This document shows positions 8,717 to 18,055 of a DNA stretch of 64,000 bases, in pieces. Origin of the DNA: Terriglobales bacterium (GTDB lineage: Bacteria; Acidobacteriota; Terriglobia; Terriglobales; Acidobacteriaceae); assembly GCA_035561515.1 (NCBI GenBank), contig DATMXP010000046.1, positions 24,879-88,878 of the forward strand, in the 5' to 3' direction. How positions within the stretch are numbered: the first letter of the stretch is position 1; each line of letters begins with the position of its first letter. The translations under genes were made by a program, and so were the position numbers. Under the pieces are notes generated by a model. The model searched no databases, was not told where the DNA came from, and saw only the letters and a list, made by a program, of their open reading frames with translations.

Positions 8717-10054
8717 CTATTCCTGGGGCACATTACGCGGGGTTGGCGCCCAGGTTATACCAAACATCACCGAATTGCGGTTGCCGATAAACACCGAGCT
8801 CGGGTCGCCCTCCTGCACACGCTTCGTGAAGCTCGTGAAAACGGAGAACTGCGGGTGCAGCGCATAGCTCACCTGTGCTGTCCCGTACTTACCCTGGTTG
8901 TCGGTCGTGGACCCTGTCTCCGAGTATCGAGCCAGCGACAGTGATCCCGACAACTTGCGGGTGATTGCTGTGGAATATCCCACCGCAATCTGATCGGAGA
9001 ACCCGTCCCGAACGATCATCGTCAGCGCCGGAGTCCGCGTGTAAGTTCCGAAAAGGCTTGAGGAGCGGAATTGCTTGGAAACTCGTACTGTCGGGGTAAA
9101 CGCCAATTTCGCCGAATCTCCAAGGGGCTGAGTCGTGCCAGACAGAGCGACGTAAGCGGTGAAACCGCGGCCAAGCATCTGATTCACGCTCACTTCAACC
9201 GAGTGGTATTGAGCATTGGAAAAGCGGGAGTTGTAGCGATTTGTCAAATACGAATACCCGAACCCAACCGTCCTGCGTGCACTCATCTGATACGCCGCAC
9301 CGATTCGCGCACCGTAGCTTTGAGAGGTGACGTCGTCGTTATACAACCGCCGGAAGTTCGGCGAGAGCGTTAGGTTCCAACGCTGATTCAGCGTATACGA
9401 CATCGAAACGTCGAAGGCGTTTGACAGTGAATTTTGAGCCGTCTGCAGGTAATTGGAGAGTAGGTAGTTGCCCGAGATCGGGTCAAAGTCCACAGCAGGC
9501 GTGTTCTCCAGCAGGCCCATTCTGCCCATATACGTAAACTGATCCGAGAGAGACAGAGTGAGTCGCCGGGAAAGTGGAATCGCGCTGGTGACGCTGAAAT
9601 TCTGGTGCACAAAGTCCGGCTTCACCGTTCCATCGATGATGTAGAGGTTCGGCGAGTACTGAAATGCGATCTGGCTGTGCTTCAAAATTCGGCGGGTATA
9701 GAACATATTCGCAGTCAGCGCGCTCGTTGTACGCGACTGAGTGTTTGCGCCCTGCCCGAACCGGTCAAACACCTGCGAATAGCTCAAGTCGTTCATGTAG
9801 ACCGGCCCTACATGGAACATCCCCGGACGGATTTGCAGCCACGCCGCGCGTCCAAGCGCCTGAATCCGAGTTGCCTCTTCGATGGGATCAGTGGTCTTGG
9901 CGGATTCGCCGTCTTGATTATTAGTGACGGTTGCCGCAACGGCAGTATCTCCCGTGGTTGCAGGCGCGGTCTCAGCATCCTGAGCAATGGCGCTACCGGC
10001 CAGGAACGACAGAAGCAGCAAAATGTGAATGGATGCCCACCGAGCTTTCGTCAT
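8717..10054 (-). CDS. Outer-membrane beta-barrel protein of the EPS operon
   Basis: The 445-aa protein begins with a Sec signal peptide (cleavage probably after SAIAQ). It continues with alternating amphipathic strands rich in Tyr, Ser, Thr and Gln, as in outer-membrane beta-barrels, and ends with a strand-like segment. It resembles the hypothetical outer-membrane proteins that accompany exosortase-A EPS loci (pepcterm_hypo_1-like). A good AGGAG ribosome site lies seven bases before the ATG at 10054. It is 11 bases downstream of the Wza-like gene and upstream of the Wzz-like gene. The context suggests that it forms, or helps form, the outer-membrane exit for the polysaccharide. The exact function is not known. 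Confidence 0.88.
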   Translation of the reverse strand: MTKARWASIHILLLLSFLAGSAIAQDAETAPATTGDTAVAATVTNNQDGESAKTTDPIEEATRIQALGRAAWLQIRPGMFHVGPVYMNDLSYSQVFDRFGQGANTQSRTTSALTANMFYTRRILKHSQIAFQYSPNLYIIDGTVKPDFVHQNFSVTSAIPLSRRLTLSLSDQFTYMGRMGLLENTPAVDFDPISGNYLLSNYLQTAQNSLSNAFDVSMSYTLNQRWNLTLSPNFRRLYNDDVTSQSYGARIGAAYQMSARRTVGFGYSYLTNRYNSRFSNAQYHSVEVSVNQMLGRGFTAYVALSGTTQPLGDSAKLAFTPTVRVSKQFRSSSLFGTYTRTPALTMIVRDGFSDQIAVGYSTAITRKLSGSLSLARYSETGSTTDNQGKYGTAQVSYALHPQFSVFTSFTKRVQEGDPSSVFIGNRNSVMFGITWAPTPRNVPQE

Positions 10055-10065
10055 GATCGTTTCTC

Positions 10066-10725
10066 CTACGGCGCTACGATTACGTCCCCAGGCTGAAGCA
10101 CTATGTCGTCTTTCATGTCGCCCTTCAGCATTTTTTTATAGCTGAACGGGATCTTCTTACTTTGACCATTCTCCGTTCGAAGAACATACATATTGTCCTT
10201 CGCAAACGGCCCCAATCCGCCAACCTCAGCCAGGAGTTGAAGGACGGTTTTACGGCTGTTCAGTTGCACGGCACCTGGATGAGTGACTTGCCCCATCAAG
10301 TAAACCTTCCGACTCTTGATGCCACGCACGATGACCGTTACTTGCGGTTCGGTCACATAAGCTTTCAACTTCTCAATCAATTGCGCTTGCAGTTCTTTGG
10401 TTGTCAGCCCGGTGACCTTGATGTCGTTTAGGAGCGGCATTGTGATCATGCCGTCTGGCCTTACAGTCACCTGCACCGAAAGTTCTGGTTCCCGCCAGAC
10501 TGAAACCTGAAGATCGTCTTCAATGCCGATCCGATACACATCCGCTTCGTCGACTGGCGGTTCCGGAACGCTCTGGGCGGCTGCCGGTGCGTTGGCATCG
10601 GAACTGGCAACTTCCTTGGGAGCTGGACTCGACTTCTTCGAAGAACTGAACCCTTGATTCTCTTGTGCACTGGCCATACCCAGCGCAAACAACGCAACAA
10701 ACGCTAATTTGATTACAGTTTTCAC
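10066..10725 (-). CDS. Wza-like polysaccharide export protein (Poly_export/SLBB)
   Basis: The 219-aa secreted protein has a signal peptide (ALGMASAQ), a low-complexity Ser/Ala/Pro linker, a polysaccharide export domain (YRIGIEDDLQVSVW and RPDGMITMPL motifs) and an SLBB domain (VYLMGQVTHPGAV). No lipobox is seen, so unlike classical Wza it is probably not a lipoprotein, and it is shorter than Wza. The start is a GTG at 10725 with AAGGA six bases upstream. It is the first gene of the left EPS operon and has a sigma-54-type promoter immediately upstream. It likely works with the barrel protein encoded next to it to carry polymer across the periplasm and outer membrane. Confidence 0.93.
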   Translation of the reverse strand: MKTVIKLAFVALFALGMASAQENQGFSSSKKSSPAPKEVASSDANAPAAAQSVPEPPVDEADVYRIGIEDDLQVSVWREPELSVQVTVRPDGMITMPLLNDIKVTGLTTKELQAQLIEKLKAYVTEPQVTVIVRGIKSRKVYLMGQVTHPGAVQLNSRKTVLQLLAEVGGLGPFAKDNMYVLRTENGQSKKIPFSYKKMLKGDMKDDIVLQPGDVIVAP

Positions 10726-10754
10726 ACGTATTCCTTGGGCCTTCAGGATTTCTA

Positions 10755-10772
10755 ACGCACAGCGATTGCCAT
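10755..10772 (-). promoter_or_regulatory. Candidate sigma-54 promoter of the left EPS operon
   Basis: On the minus strand the sequence reads TGGCA, then TGC, with GG and GC separated by exactly 10 bases (GG at 10770-10769, GC at 10758-10757). This fits the -24/-12 spacing of RpoN promoters. Transcription would start near 10745, about 20 bases before the GTG start. The window also encodes two sigma-54 activators, which makes the assignment more likely. Confidence 0.55.
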
Positions 10773-10833
10773 TCGCTAGAGGAAGCTAGACGTTCATTAC
10801 AAAGAACTTAGCTGGAGATGTGGAGATTGGGAA

Positions 10834-10887
10834 GGGGAAATGTGAAAATGTTTTCCCACACCACTGAACTGGTTTTCACATTTCCCC
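10834..10887. repeat. 15-bp perfect inverted repeat upstream of the EPS operon
   Basis: GGGGAAATGTGAAAA at 10834-10848 is repeated as its exact reverse complement at 10873-10887, with a 24-base loop. No T-run follows on either strand, so it is a poor Rho-independent terminator. It lies about 90-140 bases upstream of the predicted sigma-54 transcription start, where activator binding sites normally sit. It also contains GAAA-N4-TTTC at 10844-10855, a motif repeated at other regulatory sites in this locus. Confidence 0.7.
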
Positions 10888-10898
10888 ATTTCTCGCAC

Positions 10899-13800
10899 TT
10901 ACGGAGTAGTGACCTGCGATTTCAGCGAGGCTCCACCGTAGCTGGTGTTGTAGTAATACTTCTCGCCCCAAGATTTGTAACTACCTGCCTTGCCGACGGA
11001 CAAAACTCGGTAGGTGTAGGTAGTTCCTCCCGCAACCGTGTTGTCTACGAAAGTTGACGAGTTGGCAGGAACGGTCGAACTCAACACGACGTAGTTCGAG
11101 GCAGTCATATCACAAGCCAAATAGCCACCTGTACAGCGCTCGACCGTGTAACTAATTTGATTAGCAGGAGGGGTTTGCGTCCACGATACGGTCACTTGAC
11201 TGGAAGAGTTCGCGACCGCTGTGACATTTCCTACCGCGCCAGGCACGTTCATTGCCGCGTTACTGTACGCGGACGCCCCTGAGCCGTTCGTCGCTTTTAC
11301 TCGATAGGTGTATGCGATGCTAGCGCTACCATTTGGATCCGACCAACTATTCACGGTGCCCACTGTACCAACTACAGCGAACTTAGTTTGGTCATAGTAG
11401 CAATTCAAATTGGTATACCCTTGGCACCGTTCGATCACAAATCCAGTTGCTGCCGTGGAACCGTAAACATCGGAATTATCGCGCCAGGTAAGCGTATTTT
11501 TCGTGCCATCGTTTGTGACCATCAGCGAGTCGGGGGCGTTAGGGACCTGTACCCCGGGATCCGGCAACCTTCTCTTCGATACGACAAGGCTGTCATACCA
11601 CGTCGCCGTGTCGGGCATAACCAACTTGGCCCCGGTCATTGTCCCTGAGCCCGAAACTGAGTTGGCGCCACTCTGGCTGTAGGTGATGACCGTGTCGCTG
11701 TCAACCGATGTAACATTAAAAGTGCCGTTGAACGTGGAGTCGCTGACACCTGCGATGGTGATGGAGTCTCCAATGCTAAGGCAATAGCCATTCTGAGTAG
11801 CATGACTGGCAGACGTCACAGTTACAGTACCGTTCGAGCGACTGATAGAATTGATATTGAAAGTGGCCGGGCATCTCCCCGTCTCATACGGCAAGAACCA
11901 AATTTTTCCATAACGAGGAACTAATCCGTTGGTCGTCCACCACGTGGCGGGATAAGGCCAGTTTCCCGACAGATCGTGCTGGAGGAAGTCGTAATCCGTC
12001 ATACTAATGACCAGTTGCGAAGGCTTGCCCTCCTCAGCCAACCACAATTCGAATGTACTGTCATGCCTGTAATTGCGGTCGTTGACGTAGTCTTCACCCG
12101 TCTTAACGTGAATCTGGAAGGTCATCCACTGATCGGCCGCATAGTCGAAGCAACCTATTCCATCGGTAAATCTGCACCCGATTGCATTCTGCAGAAGATA
12201 GTCATAGGAACCAGCGTTCGGTTGCAGCGGCTGGTAGGTATTATCCTTCTTCCCACATGAGTGATACACGTTCAGAAACGGTTGATGGTAATACCGCTGA
12301 ATCGTGATCTCCATATCGGCACAGGTGTACGGTGTATTTACTTCCGTTCCTGACCGAGCGTTGCCCATGTTGATAATGGCGTGCTTGAACCCTCCTCCGA
12401 GATACGGTTTCATCGTGATCATCTCAGTAGGCATGTACTGCCTCCACTGGATGTAAAACTCGTTCCCAGCAGGACTTGTCGGTCCAAACTGAATTGGATA
12501 TGGGTCGTCCGAGAAGTCTACGTGGAAAGCCCCCGACGTATTCGCATTCGCGCTGGAGGGAATCCTGAATTTGAGCGATCCAGCACCAGATGTCGCACGG
12601 GTGCTATCAAACGTCGCTTGATAGACGCCCCCCGTCGATGAAACAACCGGACCCACCGACGCATCCGTTCCCTGCGGGATCGGCCCATCGAACCCGTAGC
12701 ACCTTACGATGTTGGGATCGTTCAGGCACTGTGTTTGGAAAAGGTCGCTGCCGGGCGAAGAGTTCGAGACTGTGACGCTTACGTTTGCGGTAGCCGTGTT
12801 ATTGCTGGTGTCGCGGGCGGTCGCACGAATCGTGTGCGAAGCATTCGTGATCGTTCCCGTATTCAACGAAACCTGATACGGCGCCGTCGTCACTTCTGAG
12901 CCGATGTTCGTGCCATCTACATCGAATTGAACCCCTGCGATTGCTACGTTATCGCTGGCAGCGGCGCTCAGAGTTGTCGTTCCTGTTAGTGTCGCTCCCG
13001 CAGACGGACTCGTGACCTGGACTGTTGGGGGCGTCGTATCGTTGGTTGTAGTATTGGAAACTGTTACCGATACGTTTACCGATGTCGTGTTGTTGCTCGT
13101 GTCTCTCGCCGTCGCGGAAATCGTGTGATTGCCGTTTGTCAGGGAGGCAGTATTTAGCGATGTCTGGAATGGCGACGCAGTCACTTCACTGCCCACATTC
13201 GCTCCGTCAACCTTGAACTGGACACCACCCACAGCCACGTTGTCTGATGCGGTTGCACTGATGGTAACTGTTCCCGTCAGCGATGCGCCGGACGCTGGAG
13301 CCGTGATTTGGATCGCAGGCGGTGTTGTATCGAGAACCACGCCATTCGCTACATTGACCGAAATACTGGTGGTGCCTGAATTATTGCTCGCGTCCTTTGC
13401 GATTGCTCCAATCGTGTGGCTGCCGTTCGGTAACTTTGTCGTATCCAGGACGAAGTTATAGGGCGAAGTGGTAACCGCTGCGCCTGAGTTCGTACCATCC
13501 ACCTGGAACTGCACACTGGCCACGCCAATATTGTCCGTGGCGAGCGCCGTCACCATGATCGTTCCTGTGACGTTAGCGCCGTTGCCAGGTGCAACAATCT
13601 GCACGGTTGGCTTCGTTGTATCCGGCCCTGGAGGAACCGTGTTGTCCACAGCTACCTGCACTACCGCACTGCCGACATTCCCGGCAGCGTCTCTCGCCCG
13701 CGCTTCAACGCGATGCGCACCATTCGTGTTCAAAGTCGTGTTCCAGCTCTTTGTGTAGGGCGGACTTGTAACTTCTGATCCGAAGTTCGTACCGTCAAGG

Positions 13801-14624
13801 AGGAACTGCACTCCTATTACTCCGGTGTTGTCTGCGGCCGTCGCGATCATGTTCAGTGTCCCGGCGACTGTGCTTCCACCAACCGGAGAGGTGATGATCA
13901 CGTTCGGCGGCGAGGTATCCCCTCCACCTGAGAGATTGTTCTGAACCGTCACGGTCACGACAGCCGCGTTCGTGGCATTCCCTGCGTAATCCGTAGCTGT
14001 TGCGCTGATCGTATGAGTACCATTCGCAACGGTAGTCGTATCCCAGCTCACGTCATATGGCAGCGTCGTCAACGTTGCGCCAAACGGATTTCCGTCTATC
14101 AGGAAACGCACGGACTTGATGCCTGAGTTGTCCGACGCCTGGGAAGATAAGCTGATCGTGCCGTTGACCGTCGTGCCATTCCCAGGCGCCACGACCGAAA
14201 CGGTTGGCGGAGTCGTGTCGACATTGAGGACGGTTTGAAACGTAGCGTCGGGACTCACGGCCTCGGACCCGCCGGAGTCTTTCGAGCGTACCCGGTAGTG
14301 ATACAGCGCGCCTGCCGTCAGCCCGCTGAGTGAAACCGAATGCGATGTAACCAGAGCATTGTCGGCTGGGCTCGAAGATCCATAACTTGCTGAAGTTCCG
14401 AACTCGACTTGGGAGGTAGTCGCAGTATCGGTAGTCCACGTAACGGTCGCAGTCGTTATGGCGACATTCGTCGTCGAAACATTCGAGATGTTAGGTACGC
14501 CAGGTTGTGAAATACCGCGACTAGGCCCGGTTCCGCCGCCGCCACCAGCACAACCGGCTAGTGCGAATGTAAGCAATAAGAGGAAATGAAACAGAAGTAA
14601 CTTCTTCGAGCGTGCGCACTTCAT
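10899..14624 (-). CDS. Giant secreted lipoprotein with five Ig-like repeats and a lectin/lyase-like domain
   Basis: The protein is about 1241 aa with a lipoprotein signal ending in the lipobox LAGC (Cys about residue 25) and a Gly-rich linker. A purple-acid-phosphatase-type Fn3 domain follows, then five tandem Ig-like repeats of about 97 residues, each beginning DTTPP or a close variant and holding a VDG/IDG turn and a DxxxN ending. A 300-residue region with many Trp, Tyr and paired Cys follows (QWRQYMPTEM, TFQIHVKTGE). It looks like a concanavalin-type jelly-roll as found in polysaccharide lyases or lectins. A small beta domain and two Fn3 domains end the protein. The ATG at 14624 has GGGAGG upstream. 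It probably binds or cuts the surface polysaccharide. No enzymatic residues can be assigned with confidence. Confidence 0.9.
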   Translation of the reverse strand: MKCARSKKLLLFHFLLLLTFALAGCAGGGGGTGPSRGISQPGVPNISNVSTTNVAITTATVTWTTDTATTSQVEFGTSASYGSSSPADNALVTSHSVSLSGLTAGALYHYRVRSKDSGGSEAVSPDATFQTVLNVDTTPPTVSVVAPGNGTTVNGTISLSSQASDNSGIKSVRFLIDGNPFGATLTTLPYDVSWDTTTVANGTHTISATATDYAGNATNAAVVTVTVQNNLSGGGDTSPPNVIITSPVGGSTVAGTLNMIATAADNTGVIGVQFLLDGTNFGSEVTSPPYTKSWNTTLNTNGAHRVEARARDAAGNVGSAVVQVAVDNTVPPGPDTTKPTVQIVAPGNGANVTGTIMVTALATDNIGVASVQFQVDGTNSGAAVTTSPYNFVLDTTKLPNGSHTIGAIAKDASNNSGTTSISVNVANGVVLDTTPPAIQITAPASGASLTGTVTISATASDNVAVGGVQFKVDGANVGSEVTASPFQTSLNTASLTNGNHTISATARDTSNNTTSVNVSVTVSNTTTNDTTPPTVQVTSPSAGATLTGTTTLSAAASDNVAIAGVQFDVDGTNIGSEVTTAPYQVSLNTGTITNASHTIRATARDTSNNTATANVSVTVSNSSPGSDLFQTQCLNDPNIVRCYGFDGPIPQGTDASVGPVVSSTGGVYQATFDSTRATSGAGSLKFRIPSSANANTSGAFHVDFSDDPYPIQFGPTSPAGNEFYIQWRQYMPTEMITMKPYLGGGFKHAIINMGNARSGTEVNTPYTCADMEITIQRYYHQPFLNVYHSCGKKDNTYQPLQPNAGSYDYLLQNAIGCRFTDGIGCFDYAADQWMTFQIHVKTGEDYVNDRNYRHDSTFELWLAEEGKPSQLVISMTDYDFLQHDLSGNWPYPATWWTTNGLVPRYGKIWFLPYETGRCPATFNINSISRSNGTVTVTSASHATQNGYCLSIGDSITIAGVSDSTFNGTFNVTSVDSDTVITYSQSGANSVSGSGTMTGAKLVMPDTATWYDSLVVSKRRLPDPGVQVPNAPDSLMVTNDGTKNTLTWRDNSDVYGSTAATGFVIERCQGYTNLNCYYDQTKFAVVGTVGTVNSWSDPNGSASIAYTYRVKATNGSGASAYSNAAMNVPGAVGNVTAVANSSSQVTVSWTQTPPANQISYTVERCTGGYLACDMTASNYVVLSSTVPANSSTFVDNTVAGGTTYTYRVLSVGKAGSYKSWGEKYYYNTSYGGASLKSQVTTP
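12765..14219. repeat. Five tandem ~290-bp repeats encoding Ig-like domains
   Basis: The coding region of the giant lipoprotein contains five consecutive copies of a unit of about 97 codons. Repeats 4 and 5 (toward 12765) are the most alike, sharing the SHTI/NHTISATARDTSNN segment. Repeats 1 and 2 have diverged further. This pattern is typical of domain duplication by slippage or unequal crossing-over. Confidence 0.85.
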
Positions 14625-14708
14625 CACTGCAACCTCCCCTACCCCACCCAGCGGCAACAACTCCGTACCAGGGAGTCAACCTCGGAACGTGCTAAGTCCC
14701 TTAATAAT

Positions 14709-14722
14709 GCAGAGTTGCTGCC
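14709..14722 (-). promoter_or_regulatory. Candidate sigma-54 promoter of the giant lipoprotein gene
   Basis: On the minus strand GGGCA and CTGCAT are arranged with GG (14722-14721) and GC (14710-14709) ten bases apart. Transcription would start about 70 bases upstream of the ATG at 14624. The match is weaker than that of the divergent promoter at 14849. Confidence 0.4.
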
Positions 14723-14775
14723 CAAAATCTACTATGAAGCATTGCAAAAAACCACCTTAGAGGGCCCTTGAAAGT

Positions 14776-14790
14776 TACCCATCTTGGGTA
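14776..14790. promoter_or_regulatory. Small inverted repeat between divergent EPS promoters
   Basis: TACCCA and TGGGTA flank three bases. It lies between the two divergent sigma-54-like promoters and could be an activator site. This is positional inference only. Confidence 0.3.
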
Positions 14791-14848
14791 CGGGAGGCGT
14801 GATACCTTTGGTAATCAATTCGCCAATCTGTAAGCTCTTGCCGTCAGA

Positions 14849-14864
14849 TGGAACCCGGATTGCA
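14849..14864 (+). promoter_or_regulatory. Sigma-54 promoter of the AsnB-glycosyltransferase operon
   Basis: TGGAACCCGGATTGCA matches the RpoN consensus (TGGCAC-N5-TTGCA) closely, with GG at 14850-14851 and GC at 14862-14863 and exact 10-base spacing. Transcription should begin near 14875, about 43 bases before the ATG at 14918. Confidence 0.7.
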
Positions 14865-14917
14865 TTTAGGATTTATTAGGAACTTCCAGCTCTTCGTTTC
14901 GGATTCCAGGAGGACTG

Positions 14918-16849
14918 ATGTGCGGCATTTTTGGGGCGCTCTATTTCCATCAACCTGCGCCCACTGAACTCATGCCCAAGATGGGGGACATCATTACCCA
15001 TCGTGGCCCCGACGACCACGGCTACTTCGTGCGTGGTCCGCTTGCTATGGGCATGCGCCGTCTCAGCATCATCGACGTATCGGGCGGTCATCAGCCGATC
15101 TGCAACGAAGACAAGTCGGTTTGGGTGATCCTGAATGGCGAAATTTTCAATTTCCCGGAGCTTCGCAAACGACTGGAGGACAACGGCCATCGGTTCACAA
15201 CTCACACCGATACCGAAGTACTTGTACATCTGTACGAGGAAGAGGGCGACGACTTTGTAAAGAGCCTCCGCGGGATGTTTGCTTATGCCCTCTGGGATCA
15301 GCGCCGCTCTGTCCTTCTTATCGGACGCGACCGCCTCGGCAAAAAGCCGCTCTACGTACGTCGCGAGTCCAACCGAATCCTCTTCGCCTCGGAAATGAAA
15401 TCAATTCTTGCCGATGAGTCCGTACCGCGGGAAGTGGATCCGGAATCGCTCGACGAATACCTGGGACTGGGTTACGTGCCCGCACCGTTCACGATGCTCA
15501 AGGGCATCGAGAAAGTCTTGCCCGGGCACTATCTTCGCATCGACGCTTCTGGCGCAGTGTCTGACCACGAATACTGGGACGTTCGTTTCGACGGGATTGA
15601 ACATCACGCTGAGCAGGAATGGATCGAACGCGTCCGTGCCAAATTTCTCGAGTCCGTCAAGATTCGCCTGATCAGTGACGTGCCTCTCGGCGCTTTCCTT
15701 AGCGGTGGTATCGATTCGAGCGCAATCGTCGGCGCCATGGCCCACATCGTTTCCCAGCCGGTAAAGACCTATTCAATAGGTTTCGGAGGCGAAGACAGTT
15801 TTTACAACGAGCTTCCCTACGCTCGAATCGTCGCCAACAAGTACCACACCGAGCATCACGAGATCATTGTTAAGCCCGACGTTGCGGAGTTACTGCCCAA
15901 ACTGATCTGGCACATGGACGAACCGATCGCCGACTCCGCCTTCGTGACCACGTTTCTGGTCTCGGAACTCGCGCGCAAAAGTGTAACGGTGATTCTATCC
16001 GGAGTCGGTGGAGACGAACTCTTTGGTGGGTATCGGCGCTATCTCGGAGACAACCTGCACCGTTACTACCGCCATGTCCCGCGCCCATTGCGTTCGGCAT
16101 TTCGCGGTCTGCTCAACGCTCTGCCACAGGATCGCCATCGCAACTGGACCAACAACATTCGCTACGCCTCCGGGTTTGCCAATGCCGCCGAGATGGATCC
16201 GGCGTCCCGGTACATGAGCTTCATCACCGTGTTCTCTCCGGCGATGAAGCACGAACTCCTTCCTTCGAGCAGAGGGTCGAAACGCAGTTCCGAACTGTTG
16301 AAACAGTATTTCGCCCGCGTGCCCGGTGCCGATCCGCTGGATCAGAACATTTACGTCGACCTTAAAACGTCACTGGCGGATGATCTCCTTGCTCTCACCG
16401 ACAAGATGAGCATGGCTGCCTCCATCGAGTGCCGCGCACCCTTCCTCGACCATGAACTGGTTGAACTTACGGCGCGCATGCCTTCGAACCTGAAGGTTCG
16501 CGGATTCACGATGAAGTACCTACTTAAAAAAGTGGTGCAGCCCTGGGTGCCCGACGAGATTCTCCACCGAAAGAAACGCGGCTTTGGCGCCCCGATGGGT
16601 GCATGGCTGAAGAACTCGCTGGAAAGCCTGGTGCACGACACGCTGTCCGCCGATGCAATCAGGAGTCGCGGCTTTTTCGATCCCGGCGTGGTTCAGAAGA
16701 CGGTTGACGATCACCGACAATCACGCGCTGACCACACTGATCACCTGCTCTCGCTCATCACCTTTGAGCTGTGGTGCCGCATTTATCTGGATGGAAAGGT
16801 TCCTTCCGGAGCGGGAGAAATCCCGTCGCAGTTGGCGATGAAATCCTAG
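14918..16849 (+). CDS. Asparagine synthetase B-type amidotransferase (complete)
   Basis: The 643-aa protein is a full AsnB-family enzyme closest in style to the exosortase-A-associated amidotransferase 1. Cys2 (MCGIFG) is the glutaminase nucleophile. THRGPDD is at about 28-33 and NGEIFN at 73-78, so glutamine binding appears intact. The PP-loop SGGIDSS is at 262-268, SGVGGDE follows, and KKRGFGAP lies near the C-terminus. AGGAGG lies four bases before the ATG. It is the first gene of a plus-strand operon with the glycosyltransferase at 16853. It is clearly paralogous to the gene at 1924-3801. The most probable role is glutamine-dependent amide formation on a precursor of the surface polysaccharide. 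Confidence 0.95.
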   Translation: MCGIFGALYFHQPAPTELMPKMGDIITHRGPDDHGYFVRGPLAMGMRRLSIIDVSGGHQPICNEDKSVWVILNGEIFNFPELRKRLEDNGHRFTTHTDTEVLVHLYEEEGDDFVKSLRGMFAYALWDQRRSVLLIGRDRLGKKPLYVRRESNRILFASEMKSILADESVPREVDPESLDEYLGLGYVPAPFTMLKGIEKVLPGHYLRIDASGAVSDHEYWDVRFDGIEHHAEQEWIERVRAKFLESVKIRLISDVPLGAFLSGGIDSSAIVGAMAHIVSQPVKTYSIGFGGEDSFYNELPYARIVANKYHTEHHEIIVKPDVAELLPKLIWHMDEPIADSAFVTTFLVSELARKSVTVILSGVGGDELFGGYRRYLGDNLHRYYRHVPRPLRSAFRGLLNALPQDRHRNWTNNIRYASGFANAAEMDPASRYMSFITVFSPAMKHELLPSSRGSKRSSELLKQYFARVPGADPLDQNIYVDLKTSLADDLLALTDKMSMAASIECRAPFLDHELVELTARMPSNLKVRGFTMKYLLKKVVQPWVPDEILHRKKRGFGAPMGAWLKNSLESLVHDTLSADAIRSRGFFDPGVVQKTVDDHRQSRADHTDHLLSLITFELWCRIYLDGKVPSGAGEIPSQLAMKS

Positions 16850-16852
16850 TCC

Positions 16853-18055
16853 ATGAAGATACTGTTCATCTGTCACCGATTTCCTTACCCGCCGAACAGA
16901 GGTGGCAAAATCCGCCCGTTTAACATGATTCGGCACCTGAGCCAGAACCATGAAGTGACGGTAGCTAGTCTTGCCCAGACTCAGCAGGAGCACGATGAAG
17001 GAGCCCCACTTCGTGAGCATTGCCGCCAAGTCATAGCGGAAGTGGAACCTTCTTTAGACCGTTGGCGCCGGGCCGTGTTTGCATTGCCAACCAGCACGCC
17101 GTCGTCGGCTGCCTATTTTTCCTCGCCACGTTTGCGCCAGCGCATACTGGATTGTTTTCGCCGTAACTCATTCGATTTGGTTTGGGTTCATTGCGCTTTC
17201 ATGGGCCAGTACGCCGAGGGGCTGAATGCACCATTTCGCATTCTCGATTACGGTGACCTCGACGCGAGCAAATGGCTGGACTATGCGAAGTTCAAGGCTC
17301 CTCCACTTGCGTGGGGCTATGGCATTGAGGCTCATAAACTTCGCAAATATGAGAAACATTTAGCGACTCGGTTTAATCAGGTCACAGTCACCGCGCAGGG
17401 AGAAAAGGAAGAATTCGAGTCCTTCGGAATTCCGACTCCGTGCACTCTCATCCCCAACGGAGTTGATTTCTCCTACTTTCAACTTCTTCCTGATCGTAAC
17501 GTCAAGCAGGTGATCGCTTTTCTAGGCCGGATGGATTACTTCCCCAACGTGGATGGCGTTTCCTTCTTTGCCCGTTCGGTGTTTCCCTTTATTCGCGAGA
17601 AGCATCCTGCGGCTGAATTTCGTATCGTAGGCTCGAATCCGCTTCCGTCGGTCAAGGAACTGGCTTCGATCCCGGGCATCAGCGTAACCGGCTACGTGCC
17701 TGATGTGCGTCCCTACGTTCAAGATGCCGCGGTATCGGTCGTTCCCCTGCGTATCGCTCGTGGCACACAGAACAAGACACTCGAATGCATATCCATGGGC
17801 ATTCCGGTCGTCTCGTCATCAACTGCCGCGAAAGGAATCCAGGCTCGACCCAATGAGCACCTGCTCGTGGCCGACACTCCGCAGCAGTACGCTCAAGCGG
17901 TTTCAAAGATCTTCGAAGATCCCGATTGGGCAGCCAGAATGGCCGAGGCGGGACGAATTCACATACAGAAAACTCACAACTGGGCGAATTCGATGTTGAT
18001 CCTCGATTCGGTCATCGCCAGCGCAAAAAAAGAGACTACCGCTGTTCTGCGGTAG
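16853..18055 (+). CDS. GT4-family glycosyltransferase, EPS locus (sugar transferase 1-like)
   Basis: The 400-aa protein opens MKILFICHRFPYPPNRGGK, the signature beginning of the PEP-CTERM/EpsH1-associated sugar transferase stp1 family. The C-terminal half has FLGRMDY, PDVRPYV and the GT4 acidic loop ending TLECISMGIPVV. It should transfer a sugar from a nucleotide donor in the cytoplasm. Its ATG is three bases after the stop of the AsnB-type gene, so the pair is one transcription unit. The last codons, including the TAG stop, lie inside a hairpin that serves as terminator of the convergent TPR gene. Confidence 0.93.
   Translation: MKILFICHRFPYPPNRGGKIRPFNMIRHLSQNHEVTVASLAQTQQEHDEGAPLREHCRQVIAEVEPSLDRWRRAVFALPTSTPSSAAYFSSPRLRQRILDCFRRNSFDLVWVHCAFMGQYAEGLNAPFRILDYGDLDASKWLDYAKFKAPPLAWGYGIEAHKLRKYEKHLATRFNQVTVTAQGEKEEFESFGIPTPCTLIPNGVDFSYFQLLPDRNVKQVIAFLGRMDYFPNVDGVSFFARSVFPFIREKHPAAEFRIVGSNPLPSVKELASIPGISVTGYVPDVRPYVQDAAVSVVPLRIARGTQNKTLECISMGIPVVSSSTAAKGIQARPNEHLLVADTPQQYAQAVSKIFEDPDWAARMAEAGRIHIQKTHNWANSMLILDSVIASAKKETTAVLR

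Noticed and set aside
14745..14760. Second sigma-54 element on the minus strand
   Set aside because: GG and GC are nine bases apart, which is not functional spacing.
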